From contig CAJUTD010000003.1 of the NCBI GenBank assembly GCA_910589635.1, positions 84,283-114,395 of the forward strand: a DNA stretch of 30,113 nucleotides, written 5' to 3'. Position numbers and translations under genes: made by a program. The notes under the pieces are model-generated. The model was not told the DNA's origin. It did no database searches and saw only the letters and a program-made list of their open reading frames with translations. Positions 14,007 to 21,632 of this stretch are shown piece after piece (the stretch's first letter is position 1; each line of letters opens with the position of its first letter). The DNA is from an uncultured Lachnospiraceae bacterium. Its GTDB lineage: Bacteria; Bacillota; Clostridia; Lachnospirales; Lachnospiraceae.

Positions 14007-14894
14007 ATGAAACAAAAAAAGAAAAGAACAGGAAGCAAACAGATGTGGACGGCCTTAGTTTTAGTGTTGCTGTGTACGTTGGCAATAAGTACCGTTTCGT
14101 TTGCTGCCAACAGCGTCATGAAGAATAAGAAATGGGTATCCGGGCAGGGCGGAACTTACTTGGATACAGATAAGGATGGAAAGAAAGACACATATCAGAG
14201 TGCCGGTAAAACATATTACAAACTACAGATTCCTAAGCAGGGCTACATTGTGGTGGATGTAAAGACTTCTCAGCTTCCAGGGGAAAAAGAATATAACGAT
14301 TACCTAAATGAAGATGGTGAACAGGATGTGGAAGAAGATGCTTCAACAACCGTAGAATTGTTAAATTCCCAAAAGAAACCATTGGCACAAAAGGGCAATT
14401 TTTTTTCAGGGAAAAATAGTTTTGTATTTACAGCAACCGTAAAAAAAGGAACTTATTATCTCACAACAGAGGGAAACCAGAAATACAAACTACGATATAC
14501 TTTCACGTCGGTACCAAAGGTAAACAAAGCAGGGAAGAGCCTGAAAAGTGCGGTAAGTTGGAAGAAGGGCGTAACAGTGAAAAATTTGCTATCTGCCGAT
14601 AAATCCCACTATTACAAGATAAAACTGACGAAAAAATCAAAGGTTACGCTTTCTTTTAATGCAAGTGTCAGGGATACTGTATTTGATGGGATGAACGTAC
14701 AGATTTTGGTGAAAAAGGGAAAAAATTATCGGACGGTAAATAATAAAGGAAAATTGATTGCAAAAAATAAACTTTTTTATTGGGAGGTTGTAGGAAAGGA
14801 TAAAATTTCAGCCACGCTACCCAAAGGGACATATTATATTCGGACATGGACTTTAAATGGGAGTGGCGGTTATTATACTATGAAGTGGAAATAA
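14007..14894 (+). CDS. secreted protein of unknown function
   Basis: The 295-residue protein carries a clear Sec signal peptide: a long basic start (MKQKKKRTGSKQ), the hydrophobic core WTALVLVLLCTLAISTVSF and an AAN-type cleavage region near residue 34. The mature part is beta-rich and basic. It appears to contain two related stretches, each with a YYKL/YYKI strand and a KKGTYYL/PKGTYYI element, reminiscent of bacterial pre-peptidase-type beta-sandwich domains; that link is only a resemblance. A DTDKDGKKDT segment near residue 50 may bind calcium. GGAG precedes the ATG. It is alone behind its own promoter, 80 bases before the LRR protein gene. The function is not known. Confidence 0.75.
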   Translation: MKQKKKRTGSKQMWTALVLVLLCTLAISTVSFAANSVMKNKKWVSGQGGTYLDTDKDGKKDTYQSAGKTYYKLQIPKQGYIVVDVKTSQLPGEKEYNDYLNEDGEQDVEEDASTTVELLNSQKKPLAQKGNFFSGKNSFVFTATVKKGTYYLTTEGNQKYKLRYTFTSVPKVNKAGKSLKSAVSWKKGVTVKNLLSADKSHYYKIKLTKKSKVTLSFNASVRDTVFDGMNVQILVKKGKNYRTVNNKGKLIAKNKLFYWEVVGKDKISATLPKGTYYIRTWTLNGSGGYYTMKWK

Positions 14895-14903
14895 AGTGCA
14901 ATA

Positions 14904-14919
14904 GGGGATGTCGCACGAA
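14904..14919 (+). repeat. solo copy of the 16-bp repeat-element end
   Basis: GGGGATGTCGCACGAA is found here and, identically, at 19013-19028, where it begins the nested palindromic element. Only the left-end sequence is present here, between two secreted-protein genes. Confidence 0.6.
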
Positions 14920-14973
14920 TATAAATTACTTACTGTGACGAGCCTTTTTGTGAATATTTGGAGGAAATTATAT

Positions 14974-16716
14974 ATGAAGAAAAGAATATTATCAGCATTT
15001 CTTGCTGTCTGCATAGCAGCAGGAATCATATCTTTCCCAGTGGCTGCGGAAGAAGCGGTTCAGATACAGGAAGAACAGGTGGAGGCTTCGTCAAGAGCAT
15101 CAGGCCATACATTATCCAAGGATGGGAAATGGAGATATTATAAGAATGACGATGGTACGGTTGCAGTTTGTGAGTACTGCCGCGTTTCAGAAGACGGAAA
15201 ACTTGTAATTCCAGAGATGATTGATGGTAAAAAAGTGACGCGCGTGGGGTTTATAGGTGAAGAATTTGTAGTTCCTAACAGGAGAATGATTAAAAATGTT
15301 ACTATACCGGCTACAGTTGATTATATTGATAGTGATGCTTTTAAACATTATAGTTGGATGACAGATCTTACCGTACTAGGAGACGTCAGTCTGGAGTATG
15401 GAGAGTTGGATGGATGTACAGCGTTGAAAACATTGACGTTGGGGCGTGATAGTATAAACATGTCGCGGTTTAAATCACCCATTACCACAATAAATTTTAT
15501 TGAAGGTTTAAAGCATGTGACCGTAAATGGAAGAAGTGGGTATGAGCAAGGTGGAAAAAATCTCACCACCATTAATCTTCCAAACAGTGTAAGAAGTTTT
15601 GGCGCTTATGGCTGTCCGAATCTGTCATCCTTAAATTGTGCAAAACATTTTAGCCAGATTGATATTTCCCTTCTAGATTGTCCAAAGCTTCATTTGGAAG
15701 TTTGGGTAAAAGGGGAGAGTATGAAAAATTTTAGCAATACGGGAATCACAAAGATTACGATTAATGTGTCTTCATGGGGAAAATATGGATGGCTGAAAGA
15801 AAGCCTGCGGGATTGTCCGTATCTGAAAGAGATTGTGCTCACAGGAAAGAACAATTATTATTTTATCAAGAATGGGATGCTGTGCTGGAAAAAGCAGAAG
15901 AATAGTAAAGAGTATGATATTATTGCCTACCCTGCCGGGAAAAGCACGGCAGGCAATTTTACGCTGCCTAAGAATGTGAAGTGCGTATATTATGGAGCGT
16001 TTGACAGATGTAGATTTAAGACGATTACCATTCCGGAAAATATAACAGACGATTGGTATTGGGATGTAAACAATTCCCTTTTGAAAGGAAATGGGGCGGT
16101 ATTATGTCTTGTCAGGGACAGTGCAGCAGACACAGAAGATGGGAAAGTGAAAAATCTCGCCAAAAGGCTGGGCGTGGCTCCGAAAAGAATCCGCTATAAG
16201 TTTGGTAATACTTACCGTATTTCCTATAAGTTAAAAGGCGGCAGGAATGCCGCGGGAAACCCGAAGACCTACCGTGCCGGCCAGATAAAGAAATTGAAAA
16301 AACCTACGCGCAAGGGATATAAATTTTTGGGATGGAAAAGGAGCGGGAAAACAAGGGGAACATATTGTAACACAACCGAAAGGGCTTACGGTCCATTTAC
16401 GAATTATACTTTTACTGCCTGTTGGAAGAAAGCCGGCTCTGCTGACACGGGAGCCGGAAAGAAAAAGCCTCAAAAGATTATGGTAAATAAATCTTATAAA
16501 AAGACGCTGGGAAGCAAATCATTCAGTCTGAAGGCTAAATCTTCAACTGGGGCAAAGTTATCCTATTCGTCAAGCAATACCAAAGTGGTAAAGGTAGACG
16601 CTAAGGGGAAAGTAAAGATTGTAGGCGTGGGAAAGGCAGTTATTACAATAGCTGCCAAAGCAAGCAAAAAATATGCGGCGAAAAAGGTAAAAGTAAGGAT
16701 AACCGTTAAAAAATGA
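14974..16716 (+). CDS. secreted leucine-rich-repeat (BspA-type) surface protein
   Basis: The 580-residue protein has a signal peptide (MKKRILSAFLAVCIAAGIISF, cleavage near AAEE). Residues about 45-400 are BspA-type leucine-rich repeats (LRR_5), seen as recurring I-P-x-x-V-x-x-I and L-x-x-L-x-L units such as VTIPATVDYIDSDAFKHY, TTINLPNSVRSFGAYGC and KTITIPENI. A listeria/bacteroides-type repeat follows (about 411-490, YRISYKLKGGRN...GYKFLGW...YTFTACWKK). An Ig-like Big_2-type domain (about 500-580, SYSSSNTKVVKVDAKGKVKIVGVGKA) ends the protein in a Lys-rich stretch. There is no LPXTG anchor. GGAGG supports ATG 14974 over a longer frame. Such proteins usually mediate adhesion; the ligand is unknown. 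Confidence 0.88.
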   Translation: MKKRILSAFLAVCIAAGIISFPVAAEEAVQIQEEQVEASSRASGHTLSKDGKWRYYKNDDGTVAVCEYCRVSEDGKLVIPEMIDGKKVTRVGFIGEEFVVPNRRMIKNVTIPATVDYIDSDAFKHYSWMTDLTVLGDVSLEYGELDGCTALKTLTLGRDSINMSRFKSPITTINFIEGLKHVTVNGRSGYEQGGKNLTTINLPNSVRSFGAYGCPNLSSLNCAKHFSQIDISLLDCPKLHLEVWVKGESMKNFSNTGITKITINVSSWGKYGWLKESLRDCPYLKEIVLTGKNNYYFIKNGMLCWKKQKNSKEYDIIAYPAGKSTAGNFTLPKNVKCVYYGAFDRCRFKTITIPENITDDWYWDVNNSLLKGNGAVLCLVRDSAADTEDGKVKNLAKRLGVAPKRIRYKFGNTYRISYKLKGGRNAAGNPKTYRAGQIKKLKKPTRKGYKFLGWKRSGKTRGTYCNTTERAYGPFTNYTFTACWKKAGSADTGAGKKKPQKIMVNKSYKKTLGSKSFSLKAKSSTGAKLSYSSSNTKVVKVDAKGKVKIVGVGKAVITIAAKASKKYAAKKVKVRITVKK

Positions 16717-16745
16717 AATTTAAAGTTTCCTGAGAAAAGATTTTG

Positions 16746-16774
16746 TTGTAAGAATGCTATCCTAGAGATATAAT
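16746..16774 (+). promoter_or_regulatory. SigA-type promoter of the SEDS operon
   Basis: TTGTAA (16746-16751), a 17-bp spacer and TATAAT (16769-16774) lie 24 bases before the ATG at 16798. No clear terminator separates it from the LRR gene. Confidence 0.7.
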
Positions 16775-16797
16775 AATGTTATACTTGAGGAGGGCAT

Positions 16798-17712
16798 ATG
16801 AAAAAGAAATATCTCACAACCGGAATATTTATTGGCGTCTTTTTTCTGTGTGCAGCTATTGTGGGCGCGGCCGTGCGATTTTTCCCATTGCTACGGGCCG
16901 CGCAGACCGTGAGGCGTGTTCTGTCGGCTGAATGTATGGAGTATGATATCCATGTGACATTGAATCAGGAACAATTTTCCGGGAAACAGGAGCAGTTCCT
17001 TCGGGCTGTTTCATGGATTTTAGAGACTGACGAATCTGCCTGTCTGTCCTGGGAGGTTGGCGGTAAAATATCTGATGGGCAGGGGTATGCGCAGATTTTC
17101 TGTGAAGGGCTGGATGGGCCGGTGACAGATGTGTATTTTGACAAAAACGATATCTGGGTGAATGTTAAAATGCTCTATGAGGCCTTGCAAAATAATTTTA
17201 CCAGCGCGCATCCGCTGTTGGGACACTTGCTTCCAGATTGGAACTACAGTGATTATATGTCTCTGGAGCAGATGGAAGAAATTTTTCAGACAGATATTAA
17301 GGGAATGTATTTGCCGGATATGCCCAAAGGGGCATCCGGGCAAAGTACCTGGCAATACATTGTGATGCTCAGCCAGCTGGAGCGAAAGAAAACGGAAGAT
17401 GGCAGGCAACAGTTTTCCATGGATTGGAAGGATTATCAGATAGCGGTGGAAATAGGGAAGCAGGGGAGAGCGACTTCTTCGGATGAGCAGTCAGATAAAG
17501 CAGCTTATAAGCCGGATATTTTTATTCAGGGCGTAGACCGAGAAGGTGGGCGGATAGTTCAATCCTACGAGGCAGAGATAAACGCGGGTTCAGCTACAAA
17601 AATGGCAGCGCCCGACTCTGTAATGACACAGGATGAAATGGAACAGTTTATGAAATTGTGGGAGCTTGTAAAAGGAATGCAGGGGGAATTTGGAAAGGAG
17701 CGGAAAGCTTGA
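16798..17712 (+). CDS. membrane-anchored extracytoplasmic protein of unknown function
   Basis: The 304-residue protein has one N-terminal hydrophobic segment (about 6-28, YLTTGIFIGVFFLCAAIVGAAV) that would anchor it with the rest outside. The external part begins with alternating beta-type segments (CMEYDIHVTLNQEQFSGKQ, CLSWEVGGKISDGQGYAQIFCEG), then a helical middle (YMSLEQMEEIFQTDIKGMYL), more strands, and a helical end (TQDEMEQFMKLWELVKGMQ). I recognise no family. GAGGAGGG precedes the start. The stop overlaps the TTG start of the SEDS gene, so it is probably coupled to cell-wall synthesis, perhaps as a regulator or partner; this is inference from context only. Confidence 0.7.
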   Translation: MKKKYLTTGIFIGVFFLCAAIVGAAVRFFPLLRAAQTVRRVLSAECMEYDIHVTLNQEQFSGKQEQFLRAVSWILETDESACLSWEVGGKISDGQGYAQIFCEGLDGPVTDVYFDKNDIWVNVKMLYEALQNNFTSAHPLLGHLLPDWNYSDYMSLEQMEEIFQTDIKGMYLPDMPKGASGQSTWQYIVMLSQLERKKTEDGRQQFSMDWKDYQIAVEIGKQGRATSSDEQSDKAAYKPDIFIQGVDREGGRIVQSYEAEINAGSATKMAAPDSVMTQDEMEQFMKLWELVKGMQGEFGKERKA

Positions 17713-18896
17713 ACAAAAGACAAATGCCCATTATTGTCAGAAATAATTATATGCTTTGGATTGCACTTATTTTCCTGTGCGCTTATGGAGCAATGATGGT
17801 TTTTTCGGCAACATCATACCAATGTTCTATGAGTAAGGATTATAATTACGATTCCTTTGCGTTGGTGAAACGGCAGGCCATGTTCATGGCGGCCGGATTT
17901 ATTGCCATATTAGTACTTCAATTTGTGGATTACCGGCTTTTGAAGCATTTTGCGGTGCTTCTCTATCTAAGTGGAATTGCTTCCATTCTTCTTTTGAAGA
18001 CGCCGCTTGGCGTATCAGCGAATGGAGCGACGCGCTGGGTTAATATTCCTGGGGTGGGGCAGTTCCAGGTAAGCGAGTGGGTGAAAATATGTGTGATTAT
18101 CTTTCTTGCATATCTGATTGACCGAAACAGGAATCATTTAAACTCGCCAAAGCTGGCCTTTTATCTTTGGGTTGCGGGCGGGATTCCCACTGTCTTGCTG
18201 TTTTTCATCAGTAGGGATTTGAGTAGTTCAGCTGTGGTACTGGGAATTTGTTTTATTATGAGTTTTATCAGTACGAAAACGGAGAAGCTGCATATTGCTG
18301 TTTTTCTTGCCGCAGCGTTAGTAGTTGCCATGTATGTTTGGAGTATTTGGAGTAATATGCCCACGGCGGAAGAGTTAAGTGAAATGTCATTCCGTGTGGG
18401 CAGGATAGCTGCCTGGCTGGACCCGGAACGTTATGCAGCGTCTCAGGGGCATCAGACGTTACAAGGCTTGTATGCAATCGGAAGGGGAGGCGTGTTCGGA
18501 AAGGGGCTTGGCGGTTCTATTCAGAAATTAGGCCAGATCCCAGAGGTGGAGAATGATATGATATTCTCCGTCATTTGTGAGGAACTGGGGATTATCGGGG
18601 CGATTGTCTTAATCTATCTTTTTGGTTATTTGATTTATCAGATAGCAAGGGTTATGGTTTCTGCGCCGGATTTGTTTGGAGGGATGTTGAGCCTGGGTGT
18701 GTTTGCGCATCTTACTTTGCAGGCCATCTTCAATATTTGCGTTAATTTGGCTATCCTTCCCAACACGGGAATTCCGCTGCCGTTTATCTCCTATGGAGGT
18801 ACGGCCGTTTTCTGCCTGCTGGCTGGGGAGATGGCGATTGTTTTTTCCATTGAGCACAGAATTGGGGAAGAGCCAAGGAAAAAACACTTTCGGTGA
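17709..18896 (+). CDS. SEDS peptidoglycan glycosyltransferase (FtsW/RodA/SpoVE family)
   Basis: The 395-residue polytopic membrane protein has about ten hydrophobic helices. SEDS signatures are an early YGAMMVFSATSY segment, GATRWVNIPGVGQFQVSEWVKICVIIFLA, the large external loop ending in GHQTLQGLYAIGRGGVFGKGLGGS, EVENDMIFSVICEELGIIGA, and PNTGIPLPFISYGGTA. These enzymes polymerise lipid II into glycan strands, normally with a class B PBP, which is not adjacent here. I chose the TTG at 17709 because AAAGGAG at 17694-17700 precedes it and it overlaps the upstream stop; an ATG at 17724 is an alternative. FtsW, RodA and SpoVE cannot be separated by eye, so no symbol is given. Confidence 0.92.
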   Translation: MNKRQMPIIVRNNYMLWIALIFLCAYGAMMVFSATSYQCSMSKDYNYDSFALVKRQAMFMAAGFIAILVLQFVDYRLLKHFAVLLYLSGIASILLLKTPLGVSANGATRWVNIPGVGQFQVSEWVKICVIIFLAYLIDRNRNHLNSPKLAFYLWVAGGIPTVLLFFISRDLSSSAVVLGICFIMSFISTKTEKLHIAVFLAAALVVAMYVWSIWSNMPTAEELSEMSFRVGRIAAWLDPERYAASQGHQTLQGLYAIGRGGVFGKGLGGSIQKLGQIPEVENDMIFSVICEELGIIGAIVLIYLFGYLIYQIARVMVSAPDLFGGMLSLGVFAHLTLQAIFNICVNLAILPNTGIPLPFISYGGTAVFCLLAGEMAIVFSIEHRIGEEPRKKHFR

Positions 18897-18961
18897 ATTT
18901 ATTGTTTTTTATAGATTTGATAATCTTTTCCTTCAAGTGGGGGTGCCGAACTAAGAAATTT

Positions 18962-19017
18962 ATAAGGTTTTCGTTGTAGAGCAATGTAAATAACATGCAC
19001 AAAAATTATCTTGGGGA
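18962..19017 (+). repeat. partial copy of the palindromic element
   Basis: About 55 bases (ATAAGG..., GCAATGTAAATAACATGCAC, then AAAAATTATCTTGGG) closely match 19054-19108 of the full element, including the left arm of its central hairpin but not the right. It is a degenerate direct repeat directly upstream of the full copy. Confidence 0.65.
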
Positions 19018-19018
19018 T

Positions 19019-19196
19019 GTCGCACGAAGCAATCAATAAGTTTTCATCCGTTCAAAAGGTTTCCATTGCGAAGCAATGTAAACAACATGCACAAAAATTA
19101 CTCTGGGAAGCTAGCTTCCCAAGATGATTTTTGTGCATTCTGTCTTTGCCGCGATAGCGGCAAGACCTTTTGAACGAGTAAATAAATTGGTGCGAC
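19019..19196. repeat. nested palindromic, cloverleaf-forming repeat element (MITE-like)
   Basis: The ends are inverted (GTCGCAC at 19019-19025, GTGCGAC at 19190-19196). Inside, CGTTCAAAAGGT (19049-19060) pairs with ACCTTTTGAACG (19165-19176). Within that stem lie three hairpins: CATTGC/GCAATG (19064-19078); TGCACAAAAAT/ATTTTTGTGCA (19088-19137) enclosing the perfect palindrome 19104-19121; and TTGCCGC/GCGGCAA (19146-19163). The result is a cloverleaf. It has no coding frame and resembles small non-autonomous mobile repeats, but target-site duplication is not evident. Confidence 0.65.
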
Positions 19197-19489
19197 TACA
19201 ACTTCTGAACGAATGAATGCTTTGCAAATTACTTTGATATGCTTCCTTTTAGTAGGCAAATTATAAAATATGCCAGCTCAAAAAATATATCCTCTTGAAA
19301 CGCGCTCTTCTATGTGCTACATTATTGATGAACGGTATTCTGGAAAGAAACTGTATCATAAAATCAAGTTTTCTCAAATCGAGCAGGGACAAGTGCGTTG
19401 CTTTGTCCTGCCCATCCAATTTACGCGTTCAGTAATAAATTCACATTTTTTAAAATTTCATAGTGGGTGCATTACAGGAGGTAAAGAAA
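19197..19489. other. non-coding stretch before the pantothenate operon
   Basis: The start holds another degenerate repeat of the element edge (CTTCTGAACGAATGAAT, 19202-19218). A hairpin at 19383-19411 (GCAGGGACAAG / CTTTGTCCTGC, one bulge) lies about 80 bases before panB and could be leader structure. No convincing promoter and no known riboswitch were recognised. A frame at 19270-19536 runs into panB and lacks coding character. Confidence 0.4.
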
Positions 19490-20317
19490 ATGAAAAACAC
19501 AGTAGTAACAATCCGGCAGGCAAAGGAGCGGGGTGAAAAGCTGACAATGCTGACCGCGTATGATTATTCCATGGCAAAGCTTGTCGATGAAGCCGGGATT
19601 AATATGATTCTGGTTGGCGATTCCCTGGGGATGGTGATGTTGGGCTATGAGGACACGCTCTCAGTGACGATGGAGGATATGATTCACCACACGCGTGCGG
19701 TAGCACGGGGGGCGGATCATACGCTTGTAGTTGCGGATATGCCGTTCATGTCTTACCAGACTTCTGTTTATGACGCCGTGTGCAATGCAGGTCGTCTGAT
19801 GAAGGAGGGGCGGGCGCAGGCCGTGAAATTGGAGGGAGGCAGCGAATTTGCAGAACATATCCGTGCGATTACGAATGCTTCTATTCCAGTGGTGGCGCAT
19901 TTGGGCCTTACGCCGCAGTCGTTGAATGCTTTCGGTGGATTTAAGGTGCAGGGCAAATCGGAGCAGGCCGCCAGGAAATTGCTTGCAGACGCCAAGGCGG
20001 TAGAGGAGGCAGGCGCGGTGGCAGTCGTGCTGGAGTGCGTTCCGGCAAAGCTTGCGGAGCTGATTACGAAACAGCTTCAAATTCCTACGATTGGCATTGG
20101 CGCAGGCGCGGGCTGTGACGGCCAGGTGCTTGTCTTTCAGGATATGCTTGCCATGTTCGGCGATTTCAAGCCTAAGTTTGTCAAGCAGTTTGCCCAGGTT
20201 GGGGATATGATGAAAGAAGCGTTTGCAAAGTACATTGAGGAAGTGAAATCCGGGGCGTTTCCAGCGCCGGAGCACACCTTTAAAATAGAAGACGATGTGA
20301 TTGAAAAGTTATATTAG
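19490..20317 (+). CDS. panB: 3-methyl-2-oxobutanoate hydroxymethyltransferase
   Basis: The 275-residue enzyme transfers a hydroxymethyl group from methylenetetrahydrofolate to alpha-ketoisovalerate, giving ketopantoate, the first step of pantothenate synthesis. Family segments are KLTMLTAYDYSMAKLVDEAGINMILVGDSLGMV (the metal-binding GDS Asp), YEDTLSVTMEDMIHHTRAV, LVVADMPFMSYQ, AVKLEGG, VVAHLGLTPQS and PTIGIGAGAGCDGQVLVFQDMLAM, with FKPKFVKQF near the end. Length is typical. AGGAGGT ahead of ATG 19490 fixes the start; the frame is open 9 codons further upstream without a ribosome binding site. panC follows after 12 bases. Confidence 0.97.
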   Translation: MKNTVVTIRQAKERGEKLTMLTAYDYSMAKLVDEAGINMILVGDSLGMVMLGYEDTLSVTMEDMIHHTRAVARGADHTLVVADMPFMSYQTSVYDAVCNAGRLMKEGRAQAVKLEGGSEFAEHIRAITNASIPVVAHLGLTPQSLNAFGGFKVQGKSEQAARKLLADAKAVEEAGAVAVVLECVPAKLAELITKQLQIPTIGIGAGAGCDGQVLVFQDMLAMFGDFKPKFVKQFAQVGDMMKEAFAKYIEEVKSGAFPAPEHTFKIEDDVIEKLY

Positions 20318-20329
20318 GAGGCAGAAAAG

Positions 20330-21166
20330 ATGCAGATAATTAAGACAATTGAAGAGTTGCGTCCCATTGTCAAAGCGTGGAAAAAAGAAGGGCTGCGGGT
20401 GGGCCTGGTGCCTACCATGGGCTATCTCCACGAAGGGCATAAGAGCCTGATTGTGAAAGCAGTCAGCGAGAACGATAAGGTAGTTGTCAGTGATTTTGTC
20501 AATCCTACGCAATTTGGGGCAGGCGAAGACCTTGCCAGTTATCCGCGGGATATTGACAGAGACGCGGCAATCTGTGAGCAGGCAGGCGCCGATTTGATTT
20601 TTCATCCCGAGCCGGAAGAAATGTATTTTACAGATAATTGTACCTTTGTCGATATGGATGGGCTGACAAAAGGACTTTGTGGTAAGACGCGACCCACACA
20701 TTTTCGAGGCGTTTGTACCGTGGTTTCCAAGCTGTTTCACATTGTATCTCCTGACCGGGCGTATTTCGGTCAGAAAGACGCCCAGCAATTGGCGGTTATC
20801 CGGCGCATGGTGCGTGATTTGAATTTTGGCATTGAGATTGTCGGCTGCCCGATTGTCCGGGAGGCGGATGGCCTTGCCATGAGTTCCCGCAATACTTATC
20901 TGAATGATGAGGAGCGCAAAGCGGCATTGATTTTACATAAATCCCTGATGCTGGGAAAAGAGATGATAGAACAGGGAGAATGCGATGCGGCACAAATTAA
21001 AAAGGCTGTTATCAACAATATAGAATCGGAGCCGCTGGCTAAGATTGATTATGTGGAGATTGTAAATCCGGACACCATGGAAAATATAGAGACGATTGAG
21101 GGTACGGCGCTTATTGCCACAGCGGTCTATATTGGAAAAACGAGACTGATTGATAACGTAATGTAA
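20330..21166 (+). CDS. panC: pantothenate synthetase (pantoate-beta-alanine ligase)
   Basis: The 278-residue enzyme joins pantoate and beta-alanine with ATP to make pantothenate. The nucleotidyltransferase HIGH-type motif is in LVPTMGYLHEGHKSLI (about residues 24-39). Other family blocks are VVVSDFVNPTQFGAGEDLASYPRD, FRGVCTVVSKLFHIVSPDRAYFGQKDAQQLAVI, and GLAMSSRNTYLN, where the SSRN replaces the KMSKS loop. The C-terminal domain ends AVYIGKTRLIDNV. GGAGG lies between the panB stop and this ATG. Beta-alanine comes from PanD, encoded next. Confidence 0.97.
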   Translation: MQIIKTIEELRPIVKAWKKEGLRVGLVPTMGYLHEGHKSLIVKAVSENDKVVVSDFVNPTQFGAGEDLASYPRDIDRDAAICEQAGADLIFHPEPEEMYFTDNCTFVDMDGLTKGLCGKTRPTHFRGVCTVVSKLFHIVSPDRAYFGQKDAQQLAVIRRMVRDLNFGIEIVGCPIVREADGLAMSSRNTYLNDEERKAALILHKSLMLGKEMIEQGECDAAQIKKAVINNIESEPLAKIDYVEIVNPDTMENIETIEGTALIATAVYIGKTRLIDNVM

Positions 21167-21229
21167 CAGATAAATTTTGTTATATAGTACAGAAAGAACT
21201 GTAGTTTTTATCCGAAAGGAGCATACCAG

Positions 21230-21616
21230 ATGTATTTAAAAATGTTAAAGGGTAAAATCCACCGCGCAGTTGTGAAGCAGGCAGAGCTCAATTATGTAGG
21301 CAGCATTACGGTTGACCCTCAATTGATGGAGGCAGCGGGAATTTTAGAATATGAAAATGTGCAGATTGTAGATATAGAAAATGGGAACCGTTTTGAGACA
21401 TACACGATTTGCGGAGAGCCGGGAAGCGGCATGATTTGCCTGAATGGGGCAGCGGCGCGACAAGTGCTGACCGGGGATCATATTATTATCATGGCGTATG
21501 CTCAAATGACGCCCGAGGAGGCAAAGGAGTTCAGGCCCCAGGTTGTATTTGTGGACGAGGAGAATAAGATTTCCCGGGTAACCGCTTATGAAAAGCATGG
21601 CGAAATCAACATTTGA
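21230..21616 (+). CDS. panD: aspartate 1-decarboxylase
   Basis: The 128-residue proenzyme decarboxylates aspartate to beta-alanine for PanC. It is the pyruvoyl type: the self-cleavage Gly-Ser pair lies in YVGSITVDPQLM (about residues 23-26), where Ser becomes the pyruvoyl group. MLKGKIHRA at the N-terminus, NGNRFETYTI, and LNGAAARQVLTGDHIIIMAYA are typical blocks. Length matches the family. AAAGGAG before the ATG is clear. The 63-base gap from panC has a small hairpin (ACAGAAAGAACTGT) but no terminator, so it is probably in the pan operon. coaBC begins 16 bases after its stop. Confidence 0.97.
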   Translation: MYLKMLKGKIHRAVVKQAELNYVGSITVDPQLMEAAGILEYENVQIVDIENGNRFETYTICGEPGSGMICLNGAAARQVLTGDHIIIMAYAQMTPEEAKEFRPQVVFVDEENKISRVTAYEKHGEINI

Positions 21617-21632
21617 GAAAGGATGTGGGGTT

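Noticed and set aside
19270..19536. 88-codon frame upstream of and overlapping panB
   Set aside because: It has no ribosome binding site and its amino acid pattern shows no fold or family. It overlaps the panB start in another frame.
19661..20275. 204-codon minus-strand frame inside panB
   Set aside because: panB is certain on the plus strand. The antisense frame has a His/Arg/Leu-rich shadow composition.
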